Of a DNA stretch of 64,000 nucleotides, positions 1 through 9,066 are shown one piece after another. Below the pieces are notes generated by a model, which did not search any database, had not been told where the DNA came from, and was given only the letters and a program-made list of their open reading frames with translations. The DNA comes from an uncultured Alphaproteobacteria bacterium (GTDB taxonomy: Bacteria; Pseudomonadota; Alphaproteobacteria; HIMB59). Position 1 is the first letter of the stretch, and each line of letters opens with the position of its first letter. The stretch spans positions 49,560-113,559 of the forward strand of contig CACJAI010000002.1 of assembly GCA_902591315.1 (NCBI GenBank). Reading direction: 5' to 3'. The translations under genes were made by a program, and so were the position numbers.

Positions 1-1094
1 ACTCTTTCAATAAACCAATATAAACCAATCATTGAAATTATAATCGAAATAGGAATTTGCAAAAATGCTCTATACCAACTTTGACGTGAAGGTATTATAA
101 AGATAATTGATGCTAAGATAATAATTGCTATCTGTGCTATTTCTACACCAATGTTAAATGAGATTAAACTTAAAACAAGTTGACTAGTATTTAACCCAAT
201 ATCTCCCAGCACAAACGCAAAACCTAAACCATGAATTAATCCAAAAATAAAAATTATTAAATACCGAAGTAAAGTTGAACGTCTTTGAAATATATTCTCA
301 ATTGCAACATAGCTTATAGACAATGCTATTAACGGTTCAACAATAGTAGCAGGTATAAAAATTAAATTAAAACTAGCTAGAATAAGTGTGATCGAATGCG
401 CAACTGTAAACATTGTAACTTGAAGTAATAAAGGTTTAAATTTGATAGCGTAAAAAAAGATACCTATTATGAATAAGATATGGTCAAGTCCCTTAGGAAC
501 AATATGCTCTATCCCTAAAACTAAATATTCAATTGTTGTACTTAAAGCTGAAGACCGTGTCTGTTGGGATATGAGTGATGATCTTTCAGCAGGTTGTAAA
601 TAAGTTGTAAATAAAACAGACTCTTTTGATAAATCCTCAAAATGTCTAATTACCACGGGACCCAATTCTTTTTCAAATTGAATGGTAAAAGACTCATCTT
701 TTATTTCAAAACCTATGTTTAAAGTTGTATCTCTGGGAAATTCATCGTTTATTTCTTGAAAAGTATCTACATTTCTTAAAGAAAGCGGTATAGTTTCATC
801 TCCGATATTGATTTTAATCTTATCTGTAAATTTGTTTTCATTTTCTATGACCATTTTCTCTACTTCTTCAGTGGAAAGGGTCCGTAACGCATCATATTTT
901 TGGGATTGAGGTGAGTCGTTGGTATCCTGATATAAAGAGGCATCAATTTCAGAAAGAACAGTTTCTGCATTTAATTTAAATTCGATTGATGCATTTCCTT
1001 CAATAATGGTAATATCCATCATCGCGGGTTTAATTTCGTGCGAATGCAGAGGAGAGCTCAATATTAAAATTAGAAAAAATAAGTACTTAATCAT
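1..1094 (-). CDS. HupE/UreJ-type membrane protein, 3' end cut by window edge
   Basis: This open frame runs from ATG at 1094 to the left edge without a stop, so about 364 codons are visible and the C-terminus is missing. It begins with a signal peptide (MIKYLFFLILILSSPLHS, then HE), followed by an extracytoplasmic domain of roughly 180 residues. The C-terminal half is a set of hydrophobic helices with the motif GLDHILFIIGIF, then HSITL and IFGLIHGLGFAF. These histidine-containing helices are typical of the HupE/UreJ_2 family, which is linked to nickel or cobalt and other metal uptake; the substrate here is unknown. The gene is head-to-head with the DUF4198-like gene at 1101, with only six bases between the start codons. 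Cleavage after residue 18 would leave histidine as the first mature residue. Confidence 0.8.
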   Translation of the reverse strand, partial: MIKYLFFLILILSSPLHSHEIKPAMMDITIIEGNASIEFKLNAETVLSEIDASLYQDTNDSPQSQKYDALRTLSTEEVEKMVIENENKFTDKIKINIGDETIPLSLRNVDTFQEINDEFPRDTTLNIGFEIKDESFTIQFEKELGPVVIRHFEDLSKESVLFTTYLQPAERSSLISQQTRSSALSTTIEYLVLGIEHIVPKGLDHILFIIGIFFYAIKFKPLLLQVTMFTVAHSITLILASFNLIFIPATIVEPLIALSISYVAIENIFQRRSTLLRYLIIFIFGLIHGLGFAFVLGDIGLNTSQLVLSLISFNIGVEIAQIAIIILASIIFIIPSRQSWYRAFLQIPISIIISMIGLYWFIER

Positions 1095-1100
1095 TCGGTC

Positions 1101-1934
1101 ATGTTTACCAAAATTCATCTAAAAATTCTTTATATTTTTTTGCTCCTTATTGCTTATTCTATTAGAGCAAACGCTCATGAATTTTGGATCGAGCCTACGC
1201 AATATCAACTTAATGATGACTTAATAAATGCTCACTTGAGGGTAGGACAAGAATTTCAAGGTATGGTTTTAATGTATAATCCACAAGATTTTAAAACATT
1301 TAAAATATTATCTGGATCCAAAAATAAAAAAGAAAAAATAAAGGGCATACTAGGTGATGTGCCTGCAATTAATATAACGACTAATTTAGACAATTTATTA
1401 ATTATTTATCATGAAACTAAAGATAAATATGTTGATTATAAAAAGTTTCAAAAATTCGAGGATTTTGTTAATGAAAAAGGTTACCAGCAACTAATCAATA
1501 CCCATTTTGAGAAAGGATTTCCCGAAAGTAATTTTATTGAGAGTTATCGTCGTTATGCAAAATCTCTTATTACACTAAATGGCAGTGAGGGGAAGGATAA
1601 AAATACAGGACTTCTATTTGAATTTGTTTTAGACCAAAATCCTTACAAAGAATTGAATTCAAAGCAAATGAGTGGAACTTTATATTACAAAAAAAAACCA
1701 CTAAAAAAAAATCTTGTTACAATTTTTTCGAAATATAAAAATACAAAGTTATCAATTGTAAATACCATAACGGATGATAAAGGAAAATTCACGTTTGATA
1801 TTGAACCAGGAAGGGAATATCTTTTAGACTCAGTTGTGATTTATCCATTAAAGGCAGACCCAGAAAAAAATGAGCCAATCTGGCATAGTGATTGGGCATC
1901 AACAACTTTCTTGATACCTGAAAATAATCTTTAA
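1101..1934 (+). CDS. Exported DUF4198-like (NikM/CopC-type) protein
   Basis: The 277-residue protein starts with a signal peptide of about 25 residues ending in RANA, followed directly by HEFWIEP. That start of the mature chain is characteristic of DUF4198-type periplasmic proteins, some of which accompany nickel/cobalt or copper transport. The C-terminal part, from about residue 185, reads like a beta-sandwich repeat (GTLYYKKKPL, then DDKGKFTFDIEPG). It diverges from a HupE/UreJ-type membrane protein, which supports a shared metal-related job, but the metal is not determined. No alternative start keeps the signal peptide, so ATG 1101 is chosen even though almost no leader remains. Confidence 0.65.
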   Translation: MFTKIHLKILYIFLLLIAYSIRANAHEFWIEPTQYQLNDDLINAHLRVGQEFQGMVLMYNPQDFKTFKILSGSKNKKEKIKGILGDVPAINITTNLDNLLIIYHETKDKYVDYKKFQKFEDFVNEKGYQQLINTHFEKGFPESNFIESYRRYAKSLITLNGSEGKDKNTGLLFEFVLDQNPYKELNSKQMSGTLYYKKKPLKKNLVTIFSKYKNTKLSIVNTITDDKGKFTFDIEPGREYLLDSVVIYPLKADPEKNEPIWHSDWASTTFLIPENNL

Positions 1935-1964
1935 TTATTATTAATTAGTATAAAATAGATAATT

Positions 1965-2300
1965 ATGATTTTTGCTTTAAAAGTTTTATTAGCTGCTCTT
2001 GTGATTGCATTTGCAAGTTGGCTTTCCGGTAAAAAACCTGAGCTATCTGGATTTATTATTGCTCTTCCAATAGCAAGTATAATAGCCATAGCCTTCTCTT
2101 TCTTAGAGCATAAAAATACTGAAAATACTGTAATATTTGCAAAAAGCATTCTTATTGGAGTACCTGTCTCATATTTATTTTTCTTACCTTTTTTCTTTGC
2201 AAAAAATCTCAATATGAATTTTTGGTTAATTTACTTGATTGGATTGACTTTACTCGTAATAGGATACTTCGTTCATAAATATATTATGAGTCTAATTTGA
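1965..2300 (+). CDS. Small four-helix membrane protein, DUF3147/GlpM-like
   Basis: This is a 111-residue, almost entirely hydrophobic protein with about four transmembrane segments. The first two helices, separated by SWLSGKKPELSGFIIALPIASIIA, resemble the layout of the GlpM/DUF3147 family of small membrane proteins, whose function is not established. The match is by overall pattern only. The stop codon is immediately followed by the start of the glutathione-transferase gene at 2301, so the two are probably co-transcribed and translationally coupled. Confidence 0.5.
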   Translation: MIFALKVLLAALVIAFASWLSGKKPELSGFIIALPIASIIAIAFSFLEHKNTENTVIFAKSILIGVPVSYLFFLPFFFAKNLNMNFWLIYLIGLTLLVIGYFVHKYIMSLI

Positions 2301-2915
2301 ATGTTTGAGTTATTCGCAGACTCAACTCCAAATGCAAGAAAAATTTCAATAATGTTAGAGGAGATTAATGAGAGTTATGATTTGACTTTAATTAATTTAA
2401 ATAAGGGTGAACAATTCAACGAGGAGTTTAAAAAAATTTCTCCATTTTCAAAAATTCCTGTTTTAAGACATGATAATAAGACCATATTTGAGTCTGGTGC
2501 TATCTTAATTTACTTGGCAAATTTATCTGGAGAATTTTATGGCTCAAATCAAAGTTTAACAACCCAGTGGTTGATGGCTCAAATGGGTTATATAGGCCCT
2601 ATGTTAGGTCAGCATCATCAATTTCATCATTATAACCCTGGTAAAAGTGATTTTGGTGAAGATAGATATTTTAAAATTTCAGAAACGATATACAAAAATT
2701 TAGACGATCATTTATCTATAAATGAATATTTGGCAAATGAATATTCAATTGCAGATATTGCAACATTTCCTTGGATCGCTAGACACCCAATTCATGATAT
2801 AGGTCTGAATAAATACATCAATCTATTGCGATGGTATAATCAAATATCACTTAGACCTGCTGTCTTAAAGGGATATGATCTATTTAAAGATGGCTCAATA
2901 CCACCACCCGCGTAA
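2301..2915 (+). CDS. Glutathione S-transferase, Nu-class (YfcG)-like
   Basis: The 204-residue cytosolic protein has an N-terminal thioredoxin-like domain with TPNARKISIMLEE, then KIPVLRHDNKTIFESGAI, where the cis-proline and ES contacts bind glutathione in this family. The helical C-terminal domain contains QWLMAQMGYIGPMLGQHHQF and YSIADIATFPW, both close to the Nu-class enzyme YfcG of E. coli. YfcG uses Thr/Asn near the N-terminus and binds glutathione disulfide, with disulfide-bond reductase activity; the same is inferred here. It abuts the small membrane protein upstream and the DCC-family thiol protein five bases downstream, so a redox role in a three-gene operon is plausible. Confidence 0.8.
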   Translation: MFELFADSTPNARKISIMLEEINESYDLTLINLNKGEQFNEEFKKISPFSKIPVLRHDNKTIFESGAILIYLANLSGEFYGSNQSLTTQWLMAQMGYIGPMLGQHHQFHHYNPGKSDFGEDRYFKISETIYKNLDDHLSINEYLANEYSIADIATFPWIARHPIHDIGLNKYINLLRWYNQISLRPAVLKGYDLFKDGSIPPPA

Positions 2916-2920
2916 TCAAA

Positions 2921-3259
2921 ATGAAAGTATACTTTAATGGTTCATGTAATATTTGTAATGCAGAGATAAGTCACTATAAAAAGAAAACCTTAGATATAAA
3001 CTATGTTGATATTTCAAAAAATAAAGATGAACATATAAATCATCTCTCCAAAAAAGATTTATTTAGAAGAATGCATGTATATCATGATGGAAAAATTTTT
3101 TCTGGATCAGAGTCCTTTTTAGTTTTATGGGATACAATTCCAAGATGGAGATACCTGTCTTTATTGTTGAAGCTACCATTATTTAGACAACTATGGAAAA
3201 TTGCATACGAAGGGTTAGCTTTACTACTTTATTTGAAAAACAAAAAGAAGATTGAGTAG
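2921..3259 (+). CDS. DCC-family (DUF393) thiol oxidoreductase-like protein
   Basis: The protein has 112 residues. Its N-terminus MKVYFNGSCNICNAEI carries the CxxC pair of the DCC/DUF393 family, whose usual motif is YDGxCxxC. Further in, SGSESFLVLWDTIPRWRYLSLL matches the conserved G-x-A/S-F and WR...L pattern of that family. The family is predicted to have a thioredoxin-like redox role, with no defined substrate. It is the last gene of a tight group with the glutathione transferase. A perfect inverted repeat begins inside its stop codon. Confidence 0.7.
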   Translation: MKVYFNGSCNICNAEISHYKKKTLDINYVDISKNKDEHINHLSKKDLFRRMHVYHDGKIFSGSESFLVLWDTIPRWRYLSLLLKLPLFRQLWKIAYEGLALLLYLKNKKKIE

Positions 3260-3293
3260 AACCATTCTTGAAGAAAACCACAAGAATGGTTCT
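3258..3293 (+). terminator. 13-bp perfect inverted repeat after the DCC gene
   Basis: AGAACCATTCTTG at 3258-3270 pairs perfectly with CAAGAATGGTTCT at 3281-3293 around a ten-base loop. The left arm overlaps the stop codon of the upstream gene. There is no immediate T-tract, since GGAGGATTAAGG follows, so this may be an mRNA-end stabiliser or a poor terminator and not a classical intrinsic terminator. The rest of the 3260-3406 gap between the convergent DCC and folC genes shows no other recognisable feature. Confidence 0.55.
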
Positions 3294-3406
3294 GGAGGAT
3301 TAAGGTTAGTTATTAATTATTACTTTTTTTGAGAAAAATTAGATCAATCAATATATTTTTATAAATGGGGATATTTTTGCTATTTGGCACTATATAGCGA
3401 GAAAAT

Positions 3407-4654
3407 CTAATTTTTTAAACGATTTAATTTTATCACTTCACCAATAAAATATAATGATCCTCCAAAATAAATTGTGGTCTGATTTGATGAGAGTTTATTA
3501 ATCATTTTAAATGAATCTGTTAAGGAATTTGCAAAATAGAGCTTAAGGTATTTGGGCATCAGATCCTCAGTAATAGAGTTTTCCTCATTCATTTTAACAA
3601 CAATTATTTTATTGAAATGATTTGATAAGTTAGAGAGCATTTGAGTATATTTTTTATTATTTAAAAAAGAGCATATGAGTATTTTCCTATTCTTTGGTAA
3701 TGATTTAATTAATGCTTTCATGCCATCGATATTGTGAAAGCCATCTAAGTAAATATTCTTATATTTCTTTATTTTTTTATTTAAAAGTCCGCTCTTAATT
3801 TGCTGCAATCTCCCAGGCCACTCACAATTCATCAACGCTTTTTCTGTTTTTTCTATTACAAATTTTTCTTTCAATATATTCCTCGCTAAATGTATTGCTA
3901 ATCCAGCATTAATTAATTGATGTGATCCTAATAAACTTAATTTTGATAAATTAACTCTTATATCATTCGATAAATAAAAATTAGATTTTATTTTCCAATG
4001 AATATTAAATAGATTTGCAGTTAATTTTCTTTTTTTTAATTGTGACTTAATATATTTCATAACATTTGTTTTCTGTCGATTAATAAAAATCGTACTTTTT
4101 GGATTTAATATTCCTAATTTCTCAAAAGCAATTTGATACAATGAATTTCCTAAATAATCTTGATGATCTAAAGAAATTGGAGTAATAGCTGCATACTTTG
4201 ATTTTTTTAAAATATTTGTAGCATCAAACCTTCCTCCAAGCCCAACTTCTAATATTAGATAGTCAGCTTTATGATCTTGAAAAGCTTTAAACGCCGCCGC
4301 AGTAGTGATTTCAAAAAATGTTATCAAATTTCCTTCATTTTTATCTTCGCAAAACTTCAAATATTTTAATAATTTTTGATTGGAAATTTCTTTAGATCTT
4401 AATTGAATTCTTTCATTAAATTTTACTAGGTGAGGAGTGGAGTACACGTGTGTTGAATAATCATGATGATTGAGAATTGATTTTAAAATAGCTGCTGTTG
4501 AGCCTTTTCCATTAGTACCAGCTATATGAATGACTTTGGGCAGTAAATTTTCATCAAAATTGATTTTCTTTAAAAGTTTTTTAATTCTCCCTAAAGATAA
4601 ATCTGAAAATTTTGGATGTAGATTTAGTAGTCTTTGAAAAATGGGATCTTTCAA
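3407..4654 (-). CDS. folC: Bifunctional dihydrofolate/folylpolyglutamate synthase
   Basis: The 415-residue protein adds glutamate to dihydropteroate and folates in an ATP-dependent ligase reaction. The P-loop IAGTNGKGSTAA near residue 44 is the Mur-ligase/FolC signature. LILEVGLGGRFDATNI and SLDHQDYLGNSLYQIAFEKLGI are family hallmarks of the metal- and nucleotide-binding core. The C-terminal domain carries the DGFHNIDG motif, which replaces the common DGAHN. The start is TTG at 4654, four bases after the accD stop; no ATG is available nearby. It is the last gene of the trp-accD-folC run, the usual alphaproteobacterial arrangement. Confidence 0.93.
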   Translation of the reverse strand: MKDPIFQRLLNLHPKFSDLSLGRIKKLLKKINFDENLLPKVIHIAGTNGKGSTAAILKSILNHHDYSTHVYSTPHLVKFNERIQLRSKEISNQKLLKYLKFCEDKNEGNLITFFEITTAAAFKAFQDHKADYLILEVGLGGRFDATNILKKSKYAAITPISLDHQDYLGNSLYQIAFEKLGILNPKSTIFINRQKTNVMKYIKSQLKKRKLTANLFNIHWKIKSNFYLSNDIRVNLSKLSLLGSHQLINAGLAIHLARNILKEKFVIEKTEKALMNCEWPGRLQQIKSGLLNKKIKKYKNIYLDGFHNIDGMKALIKSLPKNRKILICSFLNNKKYTQMLSNLSNHFNKIIVVKMNEENSITEDLMPKYLKLYFANSLTDSFKMINKLSSNQTTIYFGGSLYFIGEVIKLNRLKN

Positions 4655-4658
4655 GAAT

Positions 4659-5504
4659 TTATTTTTTTACGAATGATAAAACTTTTGAAAGTGTTTGACT
4701 TAATTCTTTTCGATGGACAACCATATCAACCATTCCGTGTTCAAGAAGATATTCCGCTGTTTGAAAATCCTCAGGTAATTGTTCTTTGATTGTCTCTTCG
4801 ATAACTCTTTTTCCAGCAAAACCAATCATACTTCCTTTTTCAGCAATGATAATATCTCCAAGCATCGCAAACGAAGCACTCACACCTCCAGTGGTAGGGT
4901 GAGTTAGAACACTCACGTAAGGAATTTTATTTTGATCTAGCATATTTACAGCTGCAACTGTTTTAGGTAGTTGCATTAAACTTACAATACCTTCTTGCAT
5001 CCTTGCACCTCCTGAGGAAGCAACAGATATAAATGGACAATTCAAATCAACAGCGTTTTGACAACCAATTTTAAATGCTTCGCCAACAAATTGACCCATT
5101 GAACCACCCATAAAATTAAAATCTAAAATAAAAACTACAACTTTTGTGCTTCCAATTTCACCTTTAGCTAAAATGGCGGCATCTTTTTGATCAGTTTTTT
5201 TTTGTGCAGCTTTCATCCTGTCTGTGTATTTTTTAAGATCTTTAAATTTTAGAGGATCATTATTTTCAAAAGGTACCTCGATTAATTCATAATTTTCGTT
5301 ATCAAATAAATTTTTTAATCTACTATTTACATCCATCCCCATATGAAAGTCACAATATGAACAAACATTTAGATTTTCTTTTAAATCACTTACATACAAG
5401 GTTCTTTCTCCACATCCACACTTGGTCCATAAATCAGACGGAGGATCTTTGCGATTAACAAGGGAGCTTAATTTAGGTTTTACATAATCTGTGAGCCAGT
5501 TCAT
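4659..5504 (-). CDS. accD: Acetyl-CoA carboxylase carboxyltransferase subunit beta
   Basis: The 281-residue AccD forms the carboxyltransferase with AccA and makes malonyl-CoA for fatty-acid synthesis in the cytosol. A four-cysteine zinc ribbon is visible as C29, C31, C48 and C51 (CGCG, then CSYC). It is followed by the crotonase-like core with FMGGSMGQFVGE and SSGGARMQEGI, the oxyanion-hole regions. It lies two bases after trpA and four before folC in the conserved trpFBA-accD-folC order. Length and motifs are normal. Confidence 0.96.
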   Translation of the reverse strand: MNWLTDYVKPKLSSLVNRKDPPSDLWTKCGCGERTLYVSDLKENLNVCSYCDFHMGMDVNSRLKNLFDNENYELIEVPFENNDPLKFKDLKKYTDRMKAAQKKTDQKDAAILAKGEIGSTKVVVFILDFNFMGGSMGQFVGEAFKIGCQNAVDLNCPFISVASSGGARMQEGIVSLMQLPKTVAAVNMLDQNKIPYVSVLTHPTTGGVSASFAMLGDIIIAEKGSMIGFAGKRVIEETIKEQLPEDFQTAEYLLEHGMVDMVVHRKELSQTLSKVLSFVKK

Positions 5505-5506
5505 TT

Positions 5507-6289
5507 TTAGATCTTAACTTCTTGAATAAATTTTTTAAGGCTTTTAAGGTACTTATTAAAATCCATCTTTATATCAAAATATTTTTGAATTAGAGCTGAG
5601 CCAATTATAACACCATCTGCATTTGTTTTTTTGGATATATCAATAACATCTTTTTTAGACTTGATCCCAAATCCAACTAAAACAGGAACAGAAGACATTT
5701 TTTTTATAGATTTAACATTTTTATTTATTTCTTTGTAATCTAATTTATTTGAACCTGTAATTCCAGTTGCAGATATATAATAAATGAAACCTTTTGAATT
5801 TTTTAGAAGTTTTTGAGATCTTTTTTTATCAGTCATTGGAGAAATTAACTTGATCAAGTGTATGTTATTTTTAGACAATGACCTTTTGATTGCATCTTCT
5901 TCTTCAAAAGGCAAATCAACAATTATTATACCATCGACAATACTTTTAATATTTTTTATGAATTTATTTAATCCAAATTTACGGACAGTATTTAAATAAC
6001 ACATAATAACAAAAGAGGTATTATTTTTAGATTTATTAAATTCTTTAATTAAATTAAGTGATTGTTGTGTTGATAATTTTGATCTAAGTGCAAGTTTATT
6101 TGCCTCTTGGATAATAGGGCCATCTGCCATCGGATCAGAAAAGGGAAGCCCAAACTCAATAATATCTGGTTGATGAGATAACATTTCATTAAAAACCTTT
6201 TTACTTTGATTTAGTGTAGGAAACCCACACGTCATAAATAACGAGAGTATTTTTTTTTTAGGAAGAGAGTCTAGATTATTCATCTGCAT
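5507..6289 (-). CDS. trpA: Tryptophan synthase alpha subunit
   Basis: TrpA cleaves indole-3-glycerol phosphate and channels indole to TrpB. The TIM-barrel signature [16 protein letters not shown] holds the catalytic Glu (E in IEFG) and the Asp of the FSDP loop. [13 protein letters not shown] and [11 protein letters not shown] are the phosphate-binding segments. The start is uncertain: TTG 6292, ATG 6289 and ATG 6283 are all in frame, and all overlap the 3' end of trpB. ATG 6289 is taken here, giving 260 residues. Confidence 0.94.
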   Translation of the reverse strand: MQMNNLDSLPKKKILSLFMTCGFPTLNQSKKVFNEMLSHQPDIIEFGLPFSDPMADGPIIQEANKLALRSKLSTQQSLNLIKEFNKSKNNTSFVIMCYLNTVRKFGLNKFIKNIKSIVDGIIIVDLPFEEEDAIKRSLSKNNIHLIKLISPMTDKKRSQKLLKNSKGFIYYISATGITGSNKLDYKEINKNVKSIKKMSSVPVLVGFGIKSKKDVIDISKKTNADGVIIGSALIQKYFDIKMDFNKYLKSLKKFIQEVKI

Positions 6290-7481
6290 CAAATCCTATT
6301 GCTTTAGCTGCAGTAAATAAATCTTTATCACCTCGTCCACACAAATTTAAAATTACAACTTTGTTTTTTTGTTTATTTTTAAATGCTTTAATTAAGTAGG
6401 CTAGGGCATGGGAAGGCTCTAGTGCAGGAATAATTCCCTCTAGTTTTGAACATATTTGAAATGCTTCAAGAGCTTCTTTATCAGTTATACCAAAGTATTT
6501 AACTCTTTTAATATCCTTTAAGTAGGAGTGTTCAGGCCCCACACCAGGATAATCGAGGCCAGCAGAAATAGAATGAGCCTCTTTTATTTGCCCATCATTG
6601 TCTTGTAAGACATAACTGTAACTACCATGTAAAATACCGGGAGTTCCAGATGTCATTGTAGCAGCTGTTTCTTCTGTTTTGGCGCCTTTACCAGCTGCTT
6701 CAACTCCAATAATCTTTACATTTTTATCATTCAAAAATGGATAAAACAAACCCATGGCATTTGACCCCCCTCCAACACAAGCAATTAAATAATCTGGTAG
6801 TTTTTTCTCTACTTTTAATATTTGTTCTCTGGCTTCTTTTCCAATTACAGACTGAAAATCTCTTACCATTTTCGGATAGGGGTGAGGACCTGCGGTAGAA
6901 CCGATAATATAAAAAGTATCTCTAACGTTTTTAATCCAATCTCTCAAAGCTTCATTCATAGCATCTTTTAAAGATTTACTGCCAGACTCAACAGGAATAA
7001 TGGTGGCCCCCAGAAGCTTCATTCTAAAAACATTAGGTTTTTGTCTTTCGATATCTTTTGACCCCATGTAAATATAACAAGGAAGACCAAAAAGAGCACA
7101 AACAGTAGCTGTAGCGACTCCATGTTGTCCAGCACCTGTTTCAGCGATAATTCTTGTTTTGCCCATTTTTTTTGCTAGGAGTATTTGTCCTAAGCAATTA
7201 TTGATTTTATGGGCACCTGTATGATTTAGCTCATCTCTTTTAAAATATACTTTTGGTCCATTAATATATTTAGATAAATTTTTAGCATAGTGCAACGAAG
7301 AGGGTCTACCTACATAGTTTTTAAAAAGATCATTTAGTTCTTTTTTAAATTTTTTATCTTTTTGAATTTTTTTGTAAGATTTATCTAAATTTAATAATAG
7401 TGGCATTAATGTTTCTGAAACATACATTCCACCAAACTCACCAAATCTTCCAATAGTGCTAGGTTGTTTATATTTTTTCAT
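6276..7481 (-). CDS. trpB: Tryptophan synthase beta subunit
   Basis: The 401-residue PLP enzyme joins indole and serine to give tryptophan. The PLP lysine sits in [15 protein letters not shown], the standard H-K pair. [14 protein letters not shown], the [10 protein letters not shown] phosphate loop and the C-terminal NLCGRGDKD are all present. Its start overlaps the trpF stop by one base, and its 3' end overlaps trpA by 8 to 17 bases depending on the trpA start, so the two subunits are probably translationally coupled. Confidence 0.97.
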   Translation of the reverse strand: MKKYKQPSTIGRFGEFGGMYVSETLMPLLLNLDKSYKKIQKDKKFKKELNDLFKNYVGRPSSLHYAKNLSKYINGPKVYFKRDELNHTGAHKINNCLGQILLAKKMGKTRIIAETGAGQHGVATATVCALFGLPCYIYMGSKDIERQKPNVFRMKLLGATIIPVESGSKSLKDAMNEALRDWIKNVRDTFYIIGSTAGPHPYPKMVRDFQSVIGKEAREQILKVEKKLPDYLIACVGGGSNAMGLFYPFLNDKNVKIIGVEAAGKGAKTEETAATMTSGTPGILHGSYSYVLQDNDGQIKEAHSISAGLDYPGVGPEHSYLKDIKRVKYFGITDKEALEAFQICSKLEGIIPALEPSHALAYLIKAFKNKQKNKVVILNLCGRGDKDLFTAAKAIGFDADE

Positions 7482-8107
7482 TAATTATAAATTGATGAAA
7501 GAATGCCGTCTATCAAAGTAAGGCTTTTTTCACCTGGTTGTTCCTCTACACCAGAATTTATATCAACAAAATCCGCACCTGTTAAGTTAATTGCCTTTTT
7601 GATATTAGTGACATTTAGACCTCCTGATAAAATATAAGGAAGTTTTTTAATATTTTTAAAATCAGACCAATCCCAAGTTTTATTGTTTCCTCCAGGCATC
7701 TGTTTTGAAGAGGGCTTCGCTTCAATAAGGAACTGATCTACATTTATCAACTCAGTCTTTTTAAAATCCTCTGGGGATATTGATTTATATATATTTTTCT
7801 TAAAATTATTTTTAACTTCGCTTATGAAGTTTTGATCTTCATTCCCATGAAGTTGAATTGTATCAAAATCAAAAACTTCTAATCTATTTTTAATTTCATC
7901 AATTGATGGATTAACAAAAACACCCACAAATTTATCTTTATGTGATTTAAAATATTGGTTAACAAGAGATAGTGTGTCCATATTAATAAACCTTGGACTC
8001 TTTTCATAAAAAATTAATCCTTGATAAGAAATATTTAAATCAAGACAGTGATTAATAATAGCTGGATTATTTTGTCCACAAATTTTTATTTTTATTTTGT
8101 TCGCCAT
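7481..8107 (-). CDS. trpF: Phosphoribosylanthranilate isomerase
   Basis: The 208-residue TIM barrel converts phosphoribosylanthranilate to the carboxyphenylamino-deoxyribulose phosphate in tryptophan synthesis. The catalytic cysteine is in IKICGQ near residue 10. [14 protein letters not shown] and the C-terminal [10 protein letters not shown] and [17 protein letters not shown] follow, matching the family; the aspartate in DINSG is the second catalytic residue. It overlaps pyrF by 41 bases at its 5' end and trpB by one base at its 3' end. No trpC or trpD is present in this window. Confidence 0.95.
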   Translation of the reverse strand: MANKIKIKICGQNNPAIINHCLDLNISYQGLIFYEKSPRFINMDTLSLVNQYFKSHKDKFVGVFVNPSIDEIKNRLEVFDFDTIQLHGNEDQNFISEVKNNFKKNIYKSISPEDFKKTELINVDQFLIEAKPSSKQMPGGNNKTWDWSDFKNIKKLPYILSGGLNVTNIKKAINLTGADFVDINSGVEEQPGEKSLTLIDGILSSIYN

Positions 8108-8774
8108 ATTCTTTTAACAAATCTAAGGGTTTTTTGCTTTCTATTAATTCTCTACCTATTACAACAAAGCTTGCACCATCTTGTAAAGCATTATGAGCAA
8201 AAGCAACTCTTTTTTGATCATCATTTCTAGCAAACATTTTTACACCAGGTGTTATTTTAATTAATTTATTATATTTTCTTAAAACTTTCAGGTCATGACC
8301 TGAACAAATAAGGCCATGAATGTTTACATTATTTGCAATTTTAGTAAATTTTTTTACAAGTTTTTGCGTATTTCTCTCTTTATATATTTTTTCGCTATCT
8401 TTTCCATCTAAGCTCGTCAATAATGTTACACCTAAGATTTTAGTTTTAAGTTTATTTTTTTTAATAGAGTTGAATGCAGCTTTTATCATCTCGTTACCTC
8501 CAGATATATGCAAAGTAAGAAAATCAGGATTTACATTCGATAAAGAGTCAATTGCACTACTAACTGTATTAGGGATATCATGAAGTTTTAAATCAAGAAA
8601 TAATTTGCTTTTTTTCTTTTTGATTTCTGAAATAAGCTCACTTGAACGTTGATTATAGAAAGACCTATAACCAACTTTAAAACCATACACATGGCGATGG
8701 AGTTCATTTACAATTCTTATATTTTGAACATTAGATTTGAGATCTAAAGCAATAAAAGATTTAAATTTTTTCAT
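8067..8774 (-). CDS. pyrF: Orotidine 5'-phosphate decarboxylase
   Basis: The 235-residue enzyme catalyses the last step of UMP synthesis. FIALDLKS near the N-terminus and FLDLKLHDIPNTV near residue 60 carry the Asp-Lys-x-Asp type catalytic tetrad. ITPGVKMFARNDDQKR near residue 175 and FVVIGRELIES are the phosphate-binding parts. It overlaps ihfB by 14 bases upstream and trpF by 41 bases downstream; the lysine- and asparagine-rich tail NKNKNLWTK is read from the start of trpF in another frame. Confidence 0.94.
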   Translation of the reverse strand: MKKFKSFIALDLKSNVQNIRIVNELHRHVYGFKVGYRSFYNQRSSELISEIKKKKSKLFLDLKLHDIPNTVSSAIDSLSNVNPDFLTLHISGGNEMIKAAFNSIKKNKLKTKILGVTLLTSLDGKDSEKIYKERNTQKLVKKFTKIANNVNIHGLICSGHDLKVLRKYNKLIKITPGVKMFARNDDQKRVAFAHNALQDGASFVVIGRELIESKKPLDLLKEYGEQNKNKNLWTK

Positions 8775-9066
8775 TTAATTTTTCGTTTATAACTTCGCTA
8801 GTCTTGAATGTAACTTTCCATTTAGGCGGTATATAGATCTTTTTTTTATTCCTAGGGTCAGTGCCGAACCGAGGTTCCATAAACTTAGACTTAAATATAC
8901 CAAAATTTCTTAATTCTATAGTTATGTGTTTAGAAATATTATTCTTAAGAATTTCAAAAAACTTGTTAAATATAGCTTCGTTAATTTTGGGTGTTAAATC
9001 AGTTTCTGACTGTAAGAAAGCCTCTAAAAGATCTGACTTATTCTTCTTTGGAGTCCTTATCTTCAT
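8761..9066 (-). CDS. ihfB: IHF beta-like DNA-bending protein (HU family)
   Basis: The 101-residue HU/IHF-family protein has the expected DNA-binding beta arm: ELRNFGIFKSKFMEPRFGTDPRNKKKIYIPPKWKV, given here in pieces (ELRNFGIF; the tip proline in FGTDPRNKK; IPPKWKVTFK). IHF proteins bend DNA sharply in replication, recombination and transcription. Position directly after rpsA is diagnostic for ihfB. The only in-frame ATG, at 9066, lies inside rpsA, giving a 29-base overlap. Compared with other IHF-beta proteins the sequence is lysine-rich and divergent in the N-terminal helices, so the exact subtype is inferred from gene order. Confidence 0.82.
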   Translation of the reverse strand: MKIRTPKKNKSDLLEAFLQSETDLTPKINEAIFNKFFEILKNNISKHITIELRNFGIFKSKFMEPRFGTDPRNKKKIYIPPKWKVTFKTSEVINEKLNEKI

